44,284 nucleotides of DNA from Hyphomicrobiales bacterium (GTDB taxonomy: Bacteria; Pseudomonadota; Alphaproteobacteria; Rhizobiales; Methyloligellaceae): NCBI GenBank assembly GCA_021775575.1, contig JAJFHO010000032.1, positions 1 to 44,284 of the forward strand, in the 5' to 3' direction. Position 1 is the stretch's first letter. Each line of letters starts with the position of its first letter. Below, in pieces: positions 8,410 through 16,780 of the stretch. The notes under the pieces were generated by a model. That model was not told the DNA's origin, ran no database searches, and saw nothing but the letters and a program-made list of their open reading frames with translations. The translations under genes and the position numbers were made by a program.

Positions 8410-9129
8410 CTACACGGCCGACTCCGGTGTGAAATCGCTTGTCTCGGGCGGCAGCCCCGCTTTGAGCAGGGCCTCCGCAAGATGCCAGTCCTTCTCGGTG
8501 TCGATGTCGATTGCACGCCGCTTGTCGACCGGCAGCGGTAGAATTCTACCGGCATAGAGCGTGTTTTGTTGCCGGAGCGCCGTTGAGCGGGTGAGATATA
8601 GTGCGCCGTTAGGAACATAAACTGGGCGTCGGGCGTCTATTGCCAGCTGCGAACCTAATCCATCTTCATCGGCGAAATACAAACGCGCCGGAGGTAGGTG
8701 CAGCGCTGTCATCGCTATGACGCTGTCTACCTCAGGCCGTGTCCGAAGCAGCTCAACCGCGGCCACCAGGCACGCCCCGCCGCGAAAGGGTGAGGTTGGT
8801 TGCAACACCATCACCGCGTCCATATCGTGACCATGAGTGTTCTTGTACCAGTCGAGAGTATGCAATACGGCCTCGGTGGTGGTCGCATTATCACTCGCGA
8901 GTTCCGGCGGCCGGCGGAAAGGCACAATCCAGCCGAGCCGCTCTCCCTCAGCTGCAATGGCATCATCATCCGTCGTTAGTATCACTGGCACCTTTAGACC
9001 CGAGGCGGTTATGGCATCGGCCGTGTACGCGAGTAATGACTTCCCCGCCAACAGTTTGATGTTTTTGCCCGGCAGGCGTTTTGAACCGCCCCGGGCCGGA
9101 ACGACGATAAGCAATGAAGGAGCCGTCAT
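8410..9129 (-). CDS. CMP-nonulosonic acid synthetase, NeuA/PseF/LegF family (239 aa)
   Basis: Acylneuraminate cytidylyltransferase that joins CMP from CTP to a nonulosonic acid before its transfer. The CTP loop VVPARGGSKRLPGKNIKLL (9-27) is canonical, followed by LTTDDDAIA, LASDNATTTEAVLH, VLQPTSPFRGGACL (about 110-123) and IDIDTEKDWHLAE with the metal-binding aspartates. Length is typical for PseF and LegF (220-240). It has an ATG start six bases after the amidotransferase stop. Together with the NeuB and NeuC homologs downstream in sequence it marks this locus as a nonulosonic acid pathway. Whether the sugar is sialic, legionaminic or pseudaminic is not decided by sequence reading. Confidence 0.92.
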   Translation of the reverse strand: MTAPSLLIVVPARGGSKRLPGKNIKLLAGKSLLAYTADAITASGLKVPVILTTDDDAIAAEGERLGWIVPFRRPPELASDNATTTEAVLHTLDWYKNTHGHDMDAVMVLQPTSPFRGGACLVAAVELLRTRPEVDSVIAMTALHLPPARLYFADEDGLGSQLAIDARRPVYVPNGALYLTRSTALRQQNTLYAGRILPLPVDKRRAIDIDTEKDWHLAEALLKAGLPPETSDFTPESAV

Positions 9130-9135
9130 CGGTCC

Positions 9136-10413
9136 TTACTCGTCCTCCGAATTTCCCACCCTGTGCCTCAGTCTCCACCCCTCATTCGTTCTCTGCCACA
9201 GATGCGGTGAACGGAAACTGTCGGCAATCTCGAAAAACTCGTCTTCATCCATATCGAGATAGGCGAGAAAATCGGGGAAGTACTTTCGCGGGAACTCCTG
9301 ATCGTAACGATGAACCAGCGCTACGCCCTCCTCGCGGGTGATGTGATGGTTGCGGATTTCCTGGGCAGCGTCATAGGTTGCGCGGCCGATACCGAACTTC
9401 ACCAGAGTCGTCCAGTAGTGATAGGGATCGGTCTTGTCGTCGATGGAGTTGTATTTCGAGTATGTGCCCTCGGTGCGGTCCTCGTTGGCCTCGAAACCGA
9501 TATGCTCCGCCGCATAGTAGTAGCACTCTTGCGGGATCCACTTGAGGTAATAGCCGGTGTAGTGGACCTCCACTCCGGCCTTCTCCAGAGCCTCCGGATT
9601 GGCCGGCATGTATGGGTCCATCTGGCCGGGCAGAATACCGTGCTCTGGCAACTCCTCCATCGCTACACCGCCAAAATAGAGCGTCTCGCCCTGCTCCTCC
9701 TTGCGGGCGAAATAGGCCGGATCACGCTTGGCGCTCGTATTTTCGGCAACCGGGTTGCCGTATTCCGCCTCGTTCTCCCCATAGAATACCAGCGGGATGC
9801 CCATCTTCAGTGCCATCTTCGGTGCGTAGTTCTTCTGTCCGAAAATGAACGGCTGGAACGGGTGCAAAAGGTTCCGATAGGCCAGCCGGGTGAGCGTGCG
9901 GTGCATCACCCCATCCGGCGTAAACAGGTAATTGTCGAAACCGCCCTTATGAATCCAGGCCTGATGGTTGTACCAACCGACATCGGAATAAAGATGCGGC
10001 GCCCAGGTGACGGTCAGGGGATGCATGCCGAAATCCCGCTTCAGCACCATTGCGGCGTAGACGGAATCCTTTCCACCGGAGCCGGGGACCAGGCAATCAT
10101 AAGAGCCATTGCGCGACCGGTATGTGTCGCACAAGACCTGAAGCTGGTCACGTCGCCCCTCCCAATCGACACCATGATCCTTTTGCTCGGCATAACGGCA
10201 GGCATCGCAAATACCTTCCTCATCGAAACGGATGGTCGCCTTTTTGGATTCCTTGGTGTGCTTGAACTCCACCGATGAAGAAGGCCGCTGGTTGGAGATC
10301 ACACACCGCTTGCAGAACTTCACCTCGCCCGGCAGGCCGTACTTGATCTCGAGTTGGCCGTCTACGGGATCGTCTACAAACAATTTCCTGTTTTTCTCGA
10401 TTGTCTCAACCAT
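9136..10413 (-). CDS. PseA/WbpG-type N-acetyl sugar amidotransferase, intact PP-loop (425 aa)
   Basis: A member of the N-acetyl sugar amidotransferase family (PseA, WbpG). It is thought to activate the acetamido oxygen with ATP and replace it with ammonia, giving an acetamidino group. Two cysteine pairs, CKRC (34-37) and CDAC (69-72), flank the ATP-binding PP-loop PGSGGKDSVYAA, whose SGGKDS at residues 112-117 is intact. VTWAPHLY and FIFGQKNYAPKMA are further conserved blocks. In Pseudomonas and Campylobacter such proteins work with HisH/HisF-like ammonia suppliers, and those genes follow immediately upstream here (11-base gap). It is clearly paralogous to the protein at 14337. Confidence 0.9.
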   Translation of the reverse strand: MVETIEKNRKLFVDDPVDGQLEIKYGLPGEVKFCKRCVISNQRPSSSVEFKHTKESKKATIRFDEEGICDACRYAEQKDHGVDWEGRRDQLQVLCDTYRSRNGSYDCLVPGSGGKDSVYAAMVLKRDFGMHPLTVTWAPHLYSDVGWYNHQAWIHKGGFDNYLFTPDGVMHRTLTRLAYRNLLHPFQPFIFGQKNYAPKMALKMGIPLVFYGENEAEYGNPVAENTSAKRDPAYFARKEEQGETLYFGGVAMEELPEHGILPGQMDPYMPANPEALEKAGVEVHYTGYYLKWIPQECYYYAAEHIGFEANEDRTEGTYSKYNSIDDKTDPYHYWTTLVKFGIGRATYDAAQEIRNHHITREEGVALVHRYDQEFPRKYFPDFLAYLDMDEDEFFEIADSFRSPHLWQRTNEGWRLRHRVGNSEDE

Positions 10414-10424
10414 GTTCGCGTTTG

Positions 10425-11063
10425 CTATACCCTGATATCCGCCTTCAGGAAGCGGTCAAGCAGCCTGAGCCCGGCGGGTCCGCTCTTTTCGGGATGAAAC
10501 TGTACGCCGACAACATTGTCGCGCCGCACGGCGACCGGGATATCCACGCCATTGACGGGGATGGTCGCTGAAACATGTTCCTCGTTCTCTGCCATCGGTG
10601 CGTAGGAATGCACGAAATACATCAGGTCGTTTTCGCCGAGCGCACCAAGAATTGTCGCGCCGGGGCGCACATCCAGCCAGCGCCAACCTACATTTGGGAT
10701 GCGGGTGGCATTCGGGTCGTCTGGCCGCAAATCCGGCAGCCGCCCCACTGTCCCCGGGATCAAATCGAGACCCTCGTGCGCGCCAAACTCTTCACCCTTG
10801 CTAAGCAACAGCTGGCAACCAACACAGATCCCCAAAATTGGTGTTCCCCGGTGCGCCGCAGCCTTCAATGGTTCGACAAGACCTCGCTCCATAAGTCCAC
10901 GCATCGCGTCCCCGAAAGCCCCAACGCCGGGGAATATGACACGCTCTGCCAGCTCCAGCATCTCGGGATCGCCCGAAACCTGATAAGCAGCGTCCAAGTG
11001 CTCCAGAGCCCGTGCGAGACTGAAGAGATTGCCGCGACCATAATCGACAATGAGAACAGTCAT
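10425..11063 (-). CDS. hisH: HisH-like glutamine amidotransferase subunit for sugar amidation (212 aa)
   Basis: A class I glutaminase related to the HisH subunit of imidazole glycerol phosphate synthase. It starts VLIVDYGRGNLFSLARAL, has FPGVGAFGDAM, the nucleophile elbow GICVGCQLL (Cys at about 82), and VVGVQFHPEKSG with the catalytic histidine and glutamate. Canonical HisH has GICLGMQ, so the VGC change is a mark of divergence. Because it sits between hisF and a WbpG/PseA homolog, it is almost certainly the HisH2-type glutaminase that makes ammonia for acetamidino formation, not a histidine enzyme. Its ATG overlaps the hisF stop (ATGA). Confidence 0.9.
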   Translation of the reverse strand: MTVLIVDYGRGNLFSLARALEHLDAAYQVSGDPEMLELAERVIFPGVGAFGDAMRGLMERGLVEPLKAAAHRGTPILGICVGCQLLLSKGEEFGAHEGLDLIPGTVGRLPDLRPDDPNATRIPNVGWRWLDVRPGATILGALGENDLMYFVHSYAPMAENEEHVSATIPVNGVDIPVAVRRDNVVGVQFHPEKSGPAGLRLLDRFLKADIRV

Positions 11064-11851
11064 GCGGCCAGAGAATCCGGACGCACGGTAATGCCCTCTC
11101 TAGCCAGCGCAGCTTTCAATTCCGGCAGCGGCATGTGTCCGTAATGAAAAATGCTGGCGCAGGCGATGGCGTCAAGACCATCATCGCGCACTGCGTCGAT
11201 CACGTGCTGCGCTTCTCCCGCGCCACCGCAACCGATTACCGGGATCGAAACACGGCCCCGCACTGCCTGGAACAGAGTGTGGTCGAAGCCCCGGCGCGTA
11301 CCTTCCGCGTCGACCGATGTTACCAGAATTTCGCCCACTCCAAGTTTCTCGGCTTGATGCACCCACTCCAGAACATCGACGCAGGTGCGCTCACGGCCAT
11401 TGTCGGCGAGCGCCTCCCAGCGGCCTTCGCCGCGGCGCTTGGCTTCGACAGACAGGACAATGCACTGGCTGCCAAATGCCTCGGCAGCCTCGCGAATGAA
11501 ATCCGGCCGGGCTATCGCAGCGGTGTTGATTGCGACCTTGTCGGCTCCAGAGCGCAGGGCCGCGACGATATCATCGACGCTGCGAATACCACCGCCGACA
11601 GTGAGAGGCACAAAGATATCGCGGGCCGCCTCCTCGACCACTGGGAGGATGTTATTGCGACCATAGAGCGACGCGACGGTATCCATATAGATAATCTCGT
11701 CGACGCCCTGCTCGTAATAAGCCCTAGCCATCGGCCCCGGCTGACCGACAACACGCAAACCCTCAAGGTGGATGCCCTTGATGACATTCGGCCCCTTGAT
11801 GTCGAGACGTGCGATGATGCGAGGCGGCGGTGGGGTCAGGGAACTAGTCAT
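11060..11851 (-). CDS. hisF: HisF-like cyclase subunit paralog for sugar amidation (263 aa)
   Basis: A TIM-barrel protein of the HisF family. RIIARLDIKGPNVIKGIHLEG replaces the canonical IIACLDVDxGRVVKG. The first catalytic aspartate is kept (LDIK), and the second lies in TCVDVLEWVH. VPLTVGGGIRS and LVTSVDAEGTRRGFD are also kept. The RLDIKGPN form is typical of HisF2 paralogs in polysaccharide loci. It pairs with hisH (ATGA overlap) and probably guides ammonia to the PseA-like enzyme. The ATG at 11851 lies inside the end of the upstream sulfotransferase gene, an eight-base overlap; a longer reading to 11905 adds unrelated residues. Confidence 0.9.
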   Translation of the reverse strand: MTSSLTPPPPRIIARLDIKGPNVIKGIHLEGLRVVGQPGPMARAYYEQGVDEIIYMDTVASLYGRNNILPVVEEAARDIFVPLTVGGGIRSVDDIVAALRSGADKVAINTAAIARPDFIREAAEAFGSQCIVLSVEAKRRGEGRWEALADNGRERTCVDVLEWVHQAEKLGVGEILVTSVDAEGTRRGFDHTLFQAVRGRVSIPVIGCGGAGEAQHVIDAVRDDGLDAIACASIFHYGHMPLPELKAALAREGITVRPDSLAA

Positions 11852-12761
11852 AGTCGAACGCCCTGCGGAAAGCGGATAGATGGTTACGAACCAAGTCTTG
11901 TTCATCGCCCGTCAGCGCTTGGATGGAACGGTTGGCGGGGCCTGTCTCAATGCCCTTTGTGGCTATGAAACTCGATATGCCGGGCCAAGATTTGCCACGC
12001 ATCGTCGGCTCCAGAAGGCACAGCTCGAATGGAATGTCCAACCAACTGGCCAAACTCTTCATCGTGCCTCCGGGATCGGCGACAAGGTCCTCATAGCGAA
12101 CTGTCCGGATCCGATCCGGATCGGCCACTTCCACCCGCCCCTGCATGCGTTGGAAGCTCCGGATATTCTGCGCAATGAGAGGCCAGGTCAGCAGCTTATC
12201 GCCGCGCAGTTCGCGTGATCGTTTCAGACTATCGATCGCATAAAGTGGATCACGGAAGATAATGATGGCGCGCGATTCCTGGATCGTTCCCAGTGCCCCG
12301 GCAGCCGATTTTCCGTAGTCCGGAGACTTCATGCAGGCGAAACTCTTGCTTGGCTCGCCCATACCCGCCAGCCAGGCCGTCACCAGCCGCCGCCAGAGAC
12401 CTGCGACGCTCGCTTCGCCAGATTCAGCAAGAGCGGCGCGAAAAGCGTCTTCATCCCAAGGCGCCTCAATCTCCACCTCGGACACGCTGCCTCGCTCTTT
12501 TGACTGCTGGTAGGCCAAGTGCGCTGGTGGCATCACCTGCTTGTCCCTGAGACCAGCCACTAGCGGATCGATATCGGCTGGCAAAGCATCCAGAAAGATA
12601 TCAGTTGCATCGGTGCCCAGATCGTCGAGATACTCAAACAGAAACCCCTCATCAACGAGCCAGGCGACCTGCGAATGACCATCAAACAGATTGTACAACA
12701 GACTCGTGCCCGATCGTGGTGCACCGCTGATTATCAGGGGACGGCAATCGGTTAGCTCCAT
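11844..12761 (-). CDS. Sulfotransferase family protein, copy 2 (305 aa)
   Basis: A PAPS-dependent sulfotransferase. The 5'-phosphosulfate loop is canonical, PLIISGAPRSGTSLLYNLFD (residues 8-27). The 3'-phosphate site is IIIFRDPLYAIDSLKRSR with the expected Arg and Ser. TVRYEDLVADPGGTMKSLASW is the conserved tail of the Sulfotransfer_3 group. About 300 residues is the usual length. It has an ATG start and an eight-base overlap with hisF, 32 bases after the capsule-type gene. It would add sulfate to a sugar of the exported glycan; no PAPS-synthesis genes (cysDNC) are visible, so PAPS must come from elsewhere in the genome. Confidence 0.85.
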   Translation of the reverse strand: MELTDCRPLIISGAPRSGTSLLYNLFDGHSQVAWLVDEGFLFEYLDDLGTDATDIFLDALPADIDPLVAGLRDKQVMPPAHLAYQQSKERGSVSEVEIEAPWDEDAFRAALAESGEASVAGLWRRLVTAWLAGMGEPSKSFACMKSPDYGKSAAGALGTIQESRAIIIFRDPLYAIDSLKRSRELRGDKLLTWPLIAQNIRSFQRMQGRVEVADPDRIRTVRYEDLVADPGGTMKSLASWLDIPFELCLLEPTMRGKSWPGISSFIATKGIETGPANRSIQALTGDEQDLVRNHLSAFRRAFDYD

Positions 12762-12793
12762 AGTGACGGCTCGTTCACGAATGTAATGCCGAA

Positions 12794-14275
12794 TCAGCCA
12801 GCCACCGCATGGGCCGGGTTAGGTGCATGGAGGCCGGACCTTAGGGCCGCGTAGGCAGCGTCGACTGCAGCATCACTCACTTTGTCGGGTTCGATTGGCG
12901 CGAAATCCGCAAGGTCGAAGGACACATCAATGACAGCTTGCAAAAATCGCCGGCCATCGCGCTTCGCCTGCTCTGCATCAAAGTCGTCTGACAAAGCACG
13001 TCGCAGATAGCTCTTCAATTGCGCCTCGTCCGTTACCACCATGACATGCGGAAGGAAGTTATAAATGTTGTGGCGGCCGAAACTGATGACCGGCCGCCCC
13101 ATGATGGCACCCTCGAAACCACTGGTGCCGCTGATAGTCACGACCGCGGCTGCAGCGCGCGCCGCCTCCATACCCAGTTTTGCCATATTCAACATTTGAA
13201 CACTCTTGAACTCGCGGATCTGCCCATAGAAATCGCGCGGACGCCGCCCTACGGCTGCGTAGTGCTCCTTGACAGCCAGGATGACGCCAGCCGGCAGGTC
13301 ACGCGCAACCGAGGCGATCGCCGGCAATTGATAGAAGTACTCGGGTGACAGCATCTGCAGTGCCGTTTCTGGCTCCGTTGCCAGCGGGAAGAATACGAAG
13401 GGCGTCCCGGCCAGACCTTCGACGCCCGTCTCTTCGCTCCCCGTGAGCCGCCTGATGTCCCGGTAACGCCGCCACAGATAGCTGATATTCTCAGAGAGGA
13501 AATAGCCCCTAGCCTTATCGTAACCGCGCGCCATCCAGTAGGCTTGCCGAAGAATGAGATAACCGATCGCCCGAACGGTGGACCACAACGAAGCGCCTTT
13601 CCGAAAACGCGCCCTGAAATGCAGATGCGCGTCATAAGGTGCTTTGAGGCCGAGTTTCGGCGATGGCCGCGCTACCCGATAGGCGGGCTCGAACGCCGGG
13701 TTCTCCAGATACTCGTTGACCGCCCAGTAATGAAAACTCTTATAACGTGAGCCCGCCAGGATGCGTACCAGGATGTTATGCTGTCGTGCGAGAACACAAA
13801 GCACCTTGCCTGCATTGATAATGAGATCTGGCTTGTTGTCTTCCAACTCCTGGCGCCAGAAATCGATCTGAACATTAAATGCGTTCAGCATCTGGACGTG
13901 ACTGGTGCGCTCCGAGACGTGTGAGCGGGGATGGCGGAAACCGCCGAGCGCGAAGCCGCGGCCAAGATGCCGGTCGCTGACCGCCAGTTCTGTGATGGTG
14001 ACGCCGAGTTCGGCCTCGTTACGCCGCGCTTCTGCAATAACACCGGCCTCGTCAGGGGGCGGTTGACGGCATATTTCGTAAAGCTGGTTCGCAACGGTGA
14101 TAGTGGCAAAGAGCGCACCGTGGTTAAGGCGGTAATAGTCCGACTCCTGCGTTGAAATTGTATAGAGATGGATGTCAGCCTGACATTCCTCCACCAGCCG
14201 GCGAGCAATGCCAAGATAGACGCCCCGGTATTCCGAATGAGCGACGAGAAGGACAGAGGTTCCTTTACCTAGCAT
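12794..14275 (-). CDS. Capsule polysaccharide biosynthesis-type protein (493 aa)
   Basis: The C-terminal half (about 285-430) resembles the Capsule_synth family (KpsC/KpsS/LipB group). It has FVFFPLATEPETALQMLSPEY, then GVILAVKEHYAAVG, VVTISGTSGFEGAIMGRPVI and SFGRHNIYNFLP, the family's order of FPLxxxPE, KxH, a GS/TxGxEA loop and GKPVIxFG. Family members build capsule linkers with Kdo or transfer other acidic sugars at the cytoplasmic face. The N-terminal half resembles the nucleotide-independent half of GT-B enzymes. The ATG at 14275 has AGG five bases upstream; a GTG at 14281 is the alternative. Fifty-five bases separate it from the amidotransferase paralog. Donor and acceptor are unknown. 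Confidence 0.7.
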   Translation of the reverse strand: MLGKGTSVLLVAHSEYRGVYLGIARRLVEECQADIHLYTISTQESDYYRLNHGALFATITVANQLYEICRQPPPDEAGVIAEARRNEAELGVTITELAVSDRHLGRGFALGGFRHPRSHVSERTSHVQMLNAFNVQIDFWRQELEDNKPDLIINAGKVLCVLARQHNILVRILAGSRYKSFHYWAVNEYLENPAFEPAYRVARPSPKLGLKAPYDAHLHFRARFRKGASLWSTVRAIGYLILRQAYWMARGYDKARGYFLSENISYLWRRYRDIRRLTGSEETGVEGLAGTPFVFFPLATEPETALQMLSPEYFYQLPAIASVARDLPAGVILAVKEHYAAVGRRPRDFYGQIREFKSVQMLNMAKLGMEAARAAAAVVTISGTSGFEGAIMGRPVISFGRHNIYNFLPHVMVVTDEAQLKSYLRRALSDDFDAEQAKRDGRRFLQAVIDVSFDLADFAPIEPDKVSDAAVDAAYAALRSGLHAPNPAHAVAG

Positions 14276-14336
14276 TTTCACCTAACCGATCAGAGCTATC
14301 CCGGTAACAACAGAGCATCCCGGTCCAAGTGCGGAA

Positions 14337-15650
14337 TCATCGCCCGTTCCCATCCGCGACCCTGTGGCGAAGCTGCCAGCCGCCGCCACTTCGGTGCCAC
14401 AGATGGGGGGAACGGAAACTGTCCGCGATTTCGTGAAACTCCGCTTCCTCCATTCGCAGATAATCCAGAAATTCGGGAAAGATCTTTTCCGGAAATTCAT
14501 CGTCATGGCGATGCACCAGCGCGATGCCCTGTTCCCGGGTTATCTGGCCGCTACGGATCCGCCGGCTCGCGTCATAAGTTGCCCGGCCAACCCCGTATTT
14601 CACCAGCGTCGTCCAGTAATGAAAGGGATCCGTCGTGTCGTCGCTCGACACCTGTGTCGCATATGCGTCTTCAATGCTTCCATCCCCGGAATCCAATTCG
14701 GAGATTTCTTCCCGGCCAGCCTCATCGCACAGCACATCTTTCAGATAGTAGCCGACAAAGTGAGCCTCGATACCGGCGCTCTCCAATCTGGCGGCATCGA
14801 CGGGCAGATAGGGGTCCATCTGCCCCGGAGAAATTCCGTGGCTCGGAAGTTCTTCGAGCTGAACGCCGCCAAAATAGAGCGTCCTTCCCTCCCCCTTCAG
14901 ATCGGCAAAATAGGCCAGATCCCTCTTTCCTCCGACCCGTCCTGTGAGCTCGGCGCCGTATTCCGCTTCACCCTCGGCGTAAAAAATCAGCGGAATGCCC
15001 ATCTTGAGCGCCATTTTCGGCGCGTAATTATTCTGTCCGAAGATGAAGGCCTGGAAGGGATGCAGCAGGTTCCGGAACGCCAATTGTGTCAGTTTGCGAT
15101 GCGCGTCGCCATCCGGCGTAAACAGATAATTGTCAAACGCTCCCTGATGAACCCACGCCTGGTAATTGTTCCACCCGACATCCGTGTATAGGTGCGGCGC
15201 CCAGGTCACGGTAAGCGGCTGCATACCGAACTCCTCCCGGAGCACACGGGCAATATGGACAGATTTGCTACCGCCCGAGCCGGGAACAATGCAGTCATAG
15301 GAGCCGCTGCGCGACCGGTATTTGTCGCACAACGCCGTCAACTCCGCCCGCCGCGCCTCCCAGTCGGCAACATGGTCCATCTGTTCGGCGTAGCGGCACG
15401 CATCGCATATACCGTCATCATCGAAATAGCTCGTCGACTTCTTGGAATCTATCGCATAGCGGAATTCAACCGATGTCGACGGCCGCTGGTTGGAGGTGAC
15501 GCAGCGCCTGCAGTATCTGACTTCTGGGGGCAATCCATACTTGACCTCCAAAAGTCCCTCCTGCGCGTCCCTCACAAAAATTCGACCGTCCTTGTCGACT
15601 ATCTCTGCCACCGGTTTATCCGTCACTTCGCTACCCTGTCTGATGGTCAT
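14337..15650 (-). CDS. PseA/WbpG-type amidotransferase paralog with altered PP-loop (437 aa)
   Basis: Closely related along its whole length to the protein at 9136. The cysteine pairs CRRC (47-50) and CDAC (82-85) and the blocks VTWAPHLYTDVGW, FIFGQNNYAPKMALKMGIPL and ADSFRSPHLWHR are kept. The ATP loop is changed: SGGSKS (125-130, bases 15261-15278) stands where the paralog has SGGKDS, so the aspartate typical of SGGxDS PP-loops is lost. An acidic insertion of about 12 residues lies at about 318-345 (EEISELDSGDGS and around). The frame is fully open and the ATG overlaps the neuC stop (ATGA), so it is expressed and not decayed. It may be a non-catalytic partner, or use another chemistry. Confidence 0.85.
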   Translation of the reverse strand: MTIRQGSEVTDKPVAEIVDKDGRIFVRDAQEGLLEVKYGLPPEVRYCRRCVTSNQRPSTSVEFRYAIDSKKSTSYFDDDGICDACRYAEQMDHVADWEARRAELTALCDKYRSRSGSYDCIVPGSGGSKSVHIARVLREEFGMQPLTVTWAPHLYTDVGWNNYQAWVHQGAFDNYLFTPDGDAHRKLTQLAFRNLLHPFQAFIFGQNNYAPKMALKMGIPLIFYAEGEAEYGAELTGRVGGKRDLAYFADLKGEGRTLYFGGVQLEELPSHGISPGQMDPYLPVDAARLESAGIEAHFVGYYLKDVLCDEAGREEISELDSGDGSIEDAYATQVSSDDTTDPFHYWTTLVKYGVGRATYDASRRIRSGQITREQGIALVHRHDDEFPEKIFPEFLDYLRMEEAEFHEIADSFRSPHLWHRSGGGWQLRHRVADGNGR

Positions 15651-16780
15651 ACCGGCAAGTTGAGACGCTTGCGCAGTATGCCGTCGAAGCTTTGAACCCG
15701 CACTAGCGCGTCCGCGACCTTCGGCGCCGCATCGCCATCGCCATAGGGCGTTCCGGGATCGCTGCGCGCGGGTTCCGGTCCCAGCCTGTCGAGCGTCGCA
15801 ATAATCGCGTCGGCCTCGTTCGGCAGGTCGATCACATTGTCTCCACGTTCGCGCCCTGCCTGGCGATTGCCGACATTCACCGCCGGGAGACCGAAAAGGC
15901 CTGCCTCGATGATACCGCTTGAAGAGTTCCCCAGCATCAGCGCGGCATGGCGCAAGGTATTGGCATAGAGCCGTGGCTCCAGCGTATCGCGGTAGTGGGC
16001 CCAGTCGTGAGCGGCTACGAACGCAGCGATGCGCGCCTTCATTTCCCGTCCGCCCGGATCACTGTTCGAAGCGGTAAAGAATGTTGGCTGCGGGCAGGCC
16101 TCAAGCGCGGGAAGTATGGCGTCGAGCGGCGCACGGGGGTTTGCCGCATTGGTTTCGGGATGCACCGTAACAAGGCGCAGTCCCTCGGTTGTCGGCATGC
16201 TCAATCCGGCGGCAAGATCGCCGGCTGAAATCTGCTCGGCGTTTTTCAACGTATCCAGCCCCGGCGCTCCAGTTACGGTAATCCTCTGGTCTTCCTCACC
16301 CATCGCCAGCAGTCGGCGGCGCGACCCTTGCGATGAAACACAGTGCAAGTGAGCGAGCTTGGTAATCGCGTGCCGAATCCTGTCGTCAACCGCACCTTCG
16401 GTGATTTCGCCGCCATGCAAATGCATGATCGGAGTATTGAACGGCAGGCTGGCAACCGCGGCGGGCAACATGTCAAGCCGGTCACCGATCAACAACAGGA
16501 CGTTCGGTTCAACCGCGGCGTAAAGGTTGGCGGCGGCACGGGTGATCAGCGCCATTGCCTCTGCCGCCTGGCCGGGCTCTTGTCCGCCGAGATCATCGCC
16601 GCCATCATGCACCACCGCCGCATCGGGTATGCCGACAACCGGTGGCGCCGCCTCCGCGCGGTGCATGCCGGTGAAGAACAGATGGAGGCTCACTCCCTGC
16701 CTGTCGGCAAGCGCCTGCCATACCGGTGTAAGAATACCCACATCGGCACGGCCGGAGGAGACGGACAGCACGCGGATCAC
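15647..16780 (-). CDS. Hydrolysing UDP-sugar 2-epimerase, NeuC/LegG family (377 aa)
   Basis: A GT-B fold hydrolysing 2-epimerase. NeuC turns UDP-GlcNAc into ManNAc; LegG turns UDP-diacetamidobacillosamine into diacetamido-trideoxymannose. Seen are VSSGRADVGILTPVWQAL at the start, LLLIGDRLDMLPAA, HLHGGEITEGAVDDRIRHA (about 121-139), VTGAPGLDTL and LGNSSSGIIEAG, all NeuC-family blocks. The GTG start overlaps the neuB stop by four bases. The order neuD-neuB-neuC matches sialic/legionaminic clusters. As a PseB-like enzyme and amidotransferases are present, a diamino sugar substrate is plausible, but the sequence does not settle it. Confidence 0.9.
   Translation of the reverse strand: MIRVLSVSSGRADVGILTPVWQALADRQGVSLHLFFTGMHRAEAAPPVVGIPDAAVVHDGGDDLGGQEPGQAAEAMALITRAAANLYAAVEPNVLLLIGDRLDMLPAAVASLPFNTPIMHLHGGEITEGAVDDRIRHAITKLAHLHCVSSQGSRRRLLAMGEEDQRITVTGAPGLDTLKNAEQISAGDLAAGLSMPTTEGLRLVTVHPETNAANPRAPLDAILPALEACPQPTFFTASNSDPGGREMKARIAAFVAAHDWAHYRDTLEPRLYANTLRHAALMLGNSSSGIIEAGLFGLPAVNVGNRQAGRERGDNVIDLPNEADAIIATLDRLGPEPARSDPGTPYGDGDAAPKVADALVRVQSFDGILRKRLNLPV

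Noticed and set aside
9136-10413. tRNA-modifying or NAD synthetase-like PP-loop enzyme
   Set aside because: The paired CxxC motifs and the blocks around VTWAPHLY and FIFGQKNYAPKMA are those of the N-acetyl sugar amidotransferase family.
10425-11851. Histidine biosynthesis genes hisH and hisF
   Set aside because: The HisF has the RLDIKGPN variant loop and the HisH the GICVGCQ variant; no other his genes are near, and both sit beside PseA/WbpG-type amidotransferases. They are the sugar-amidation paralogs.
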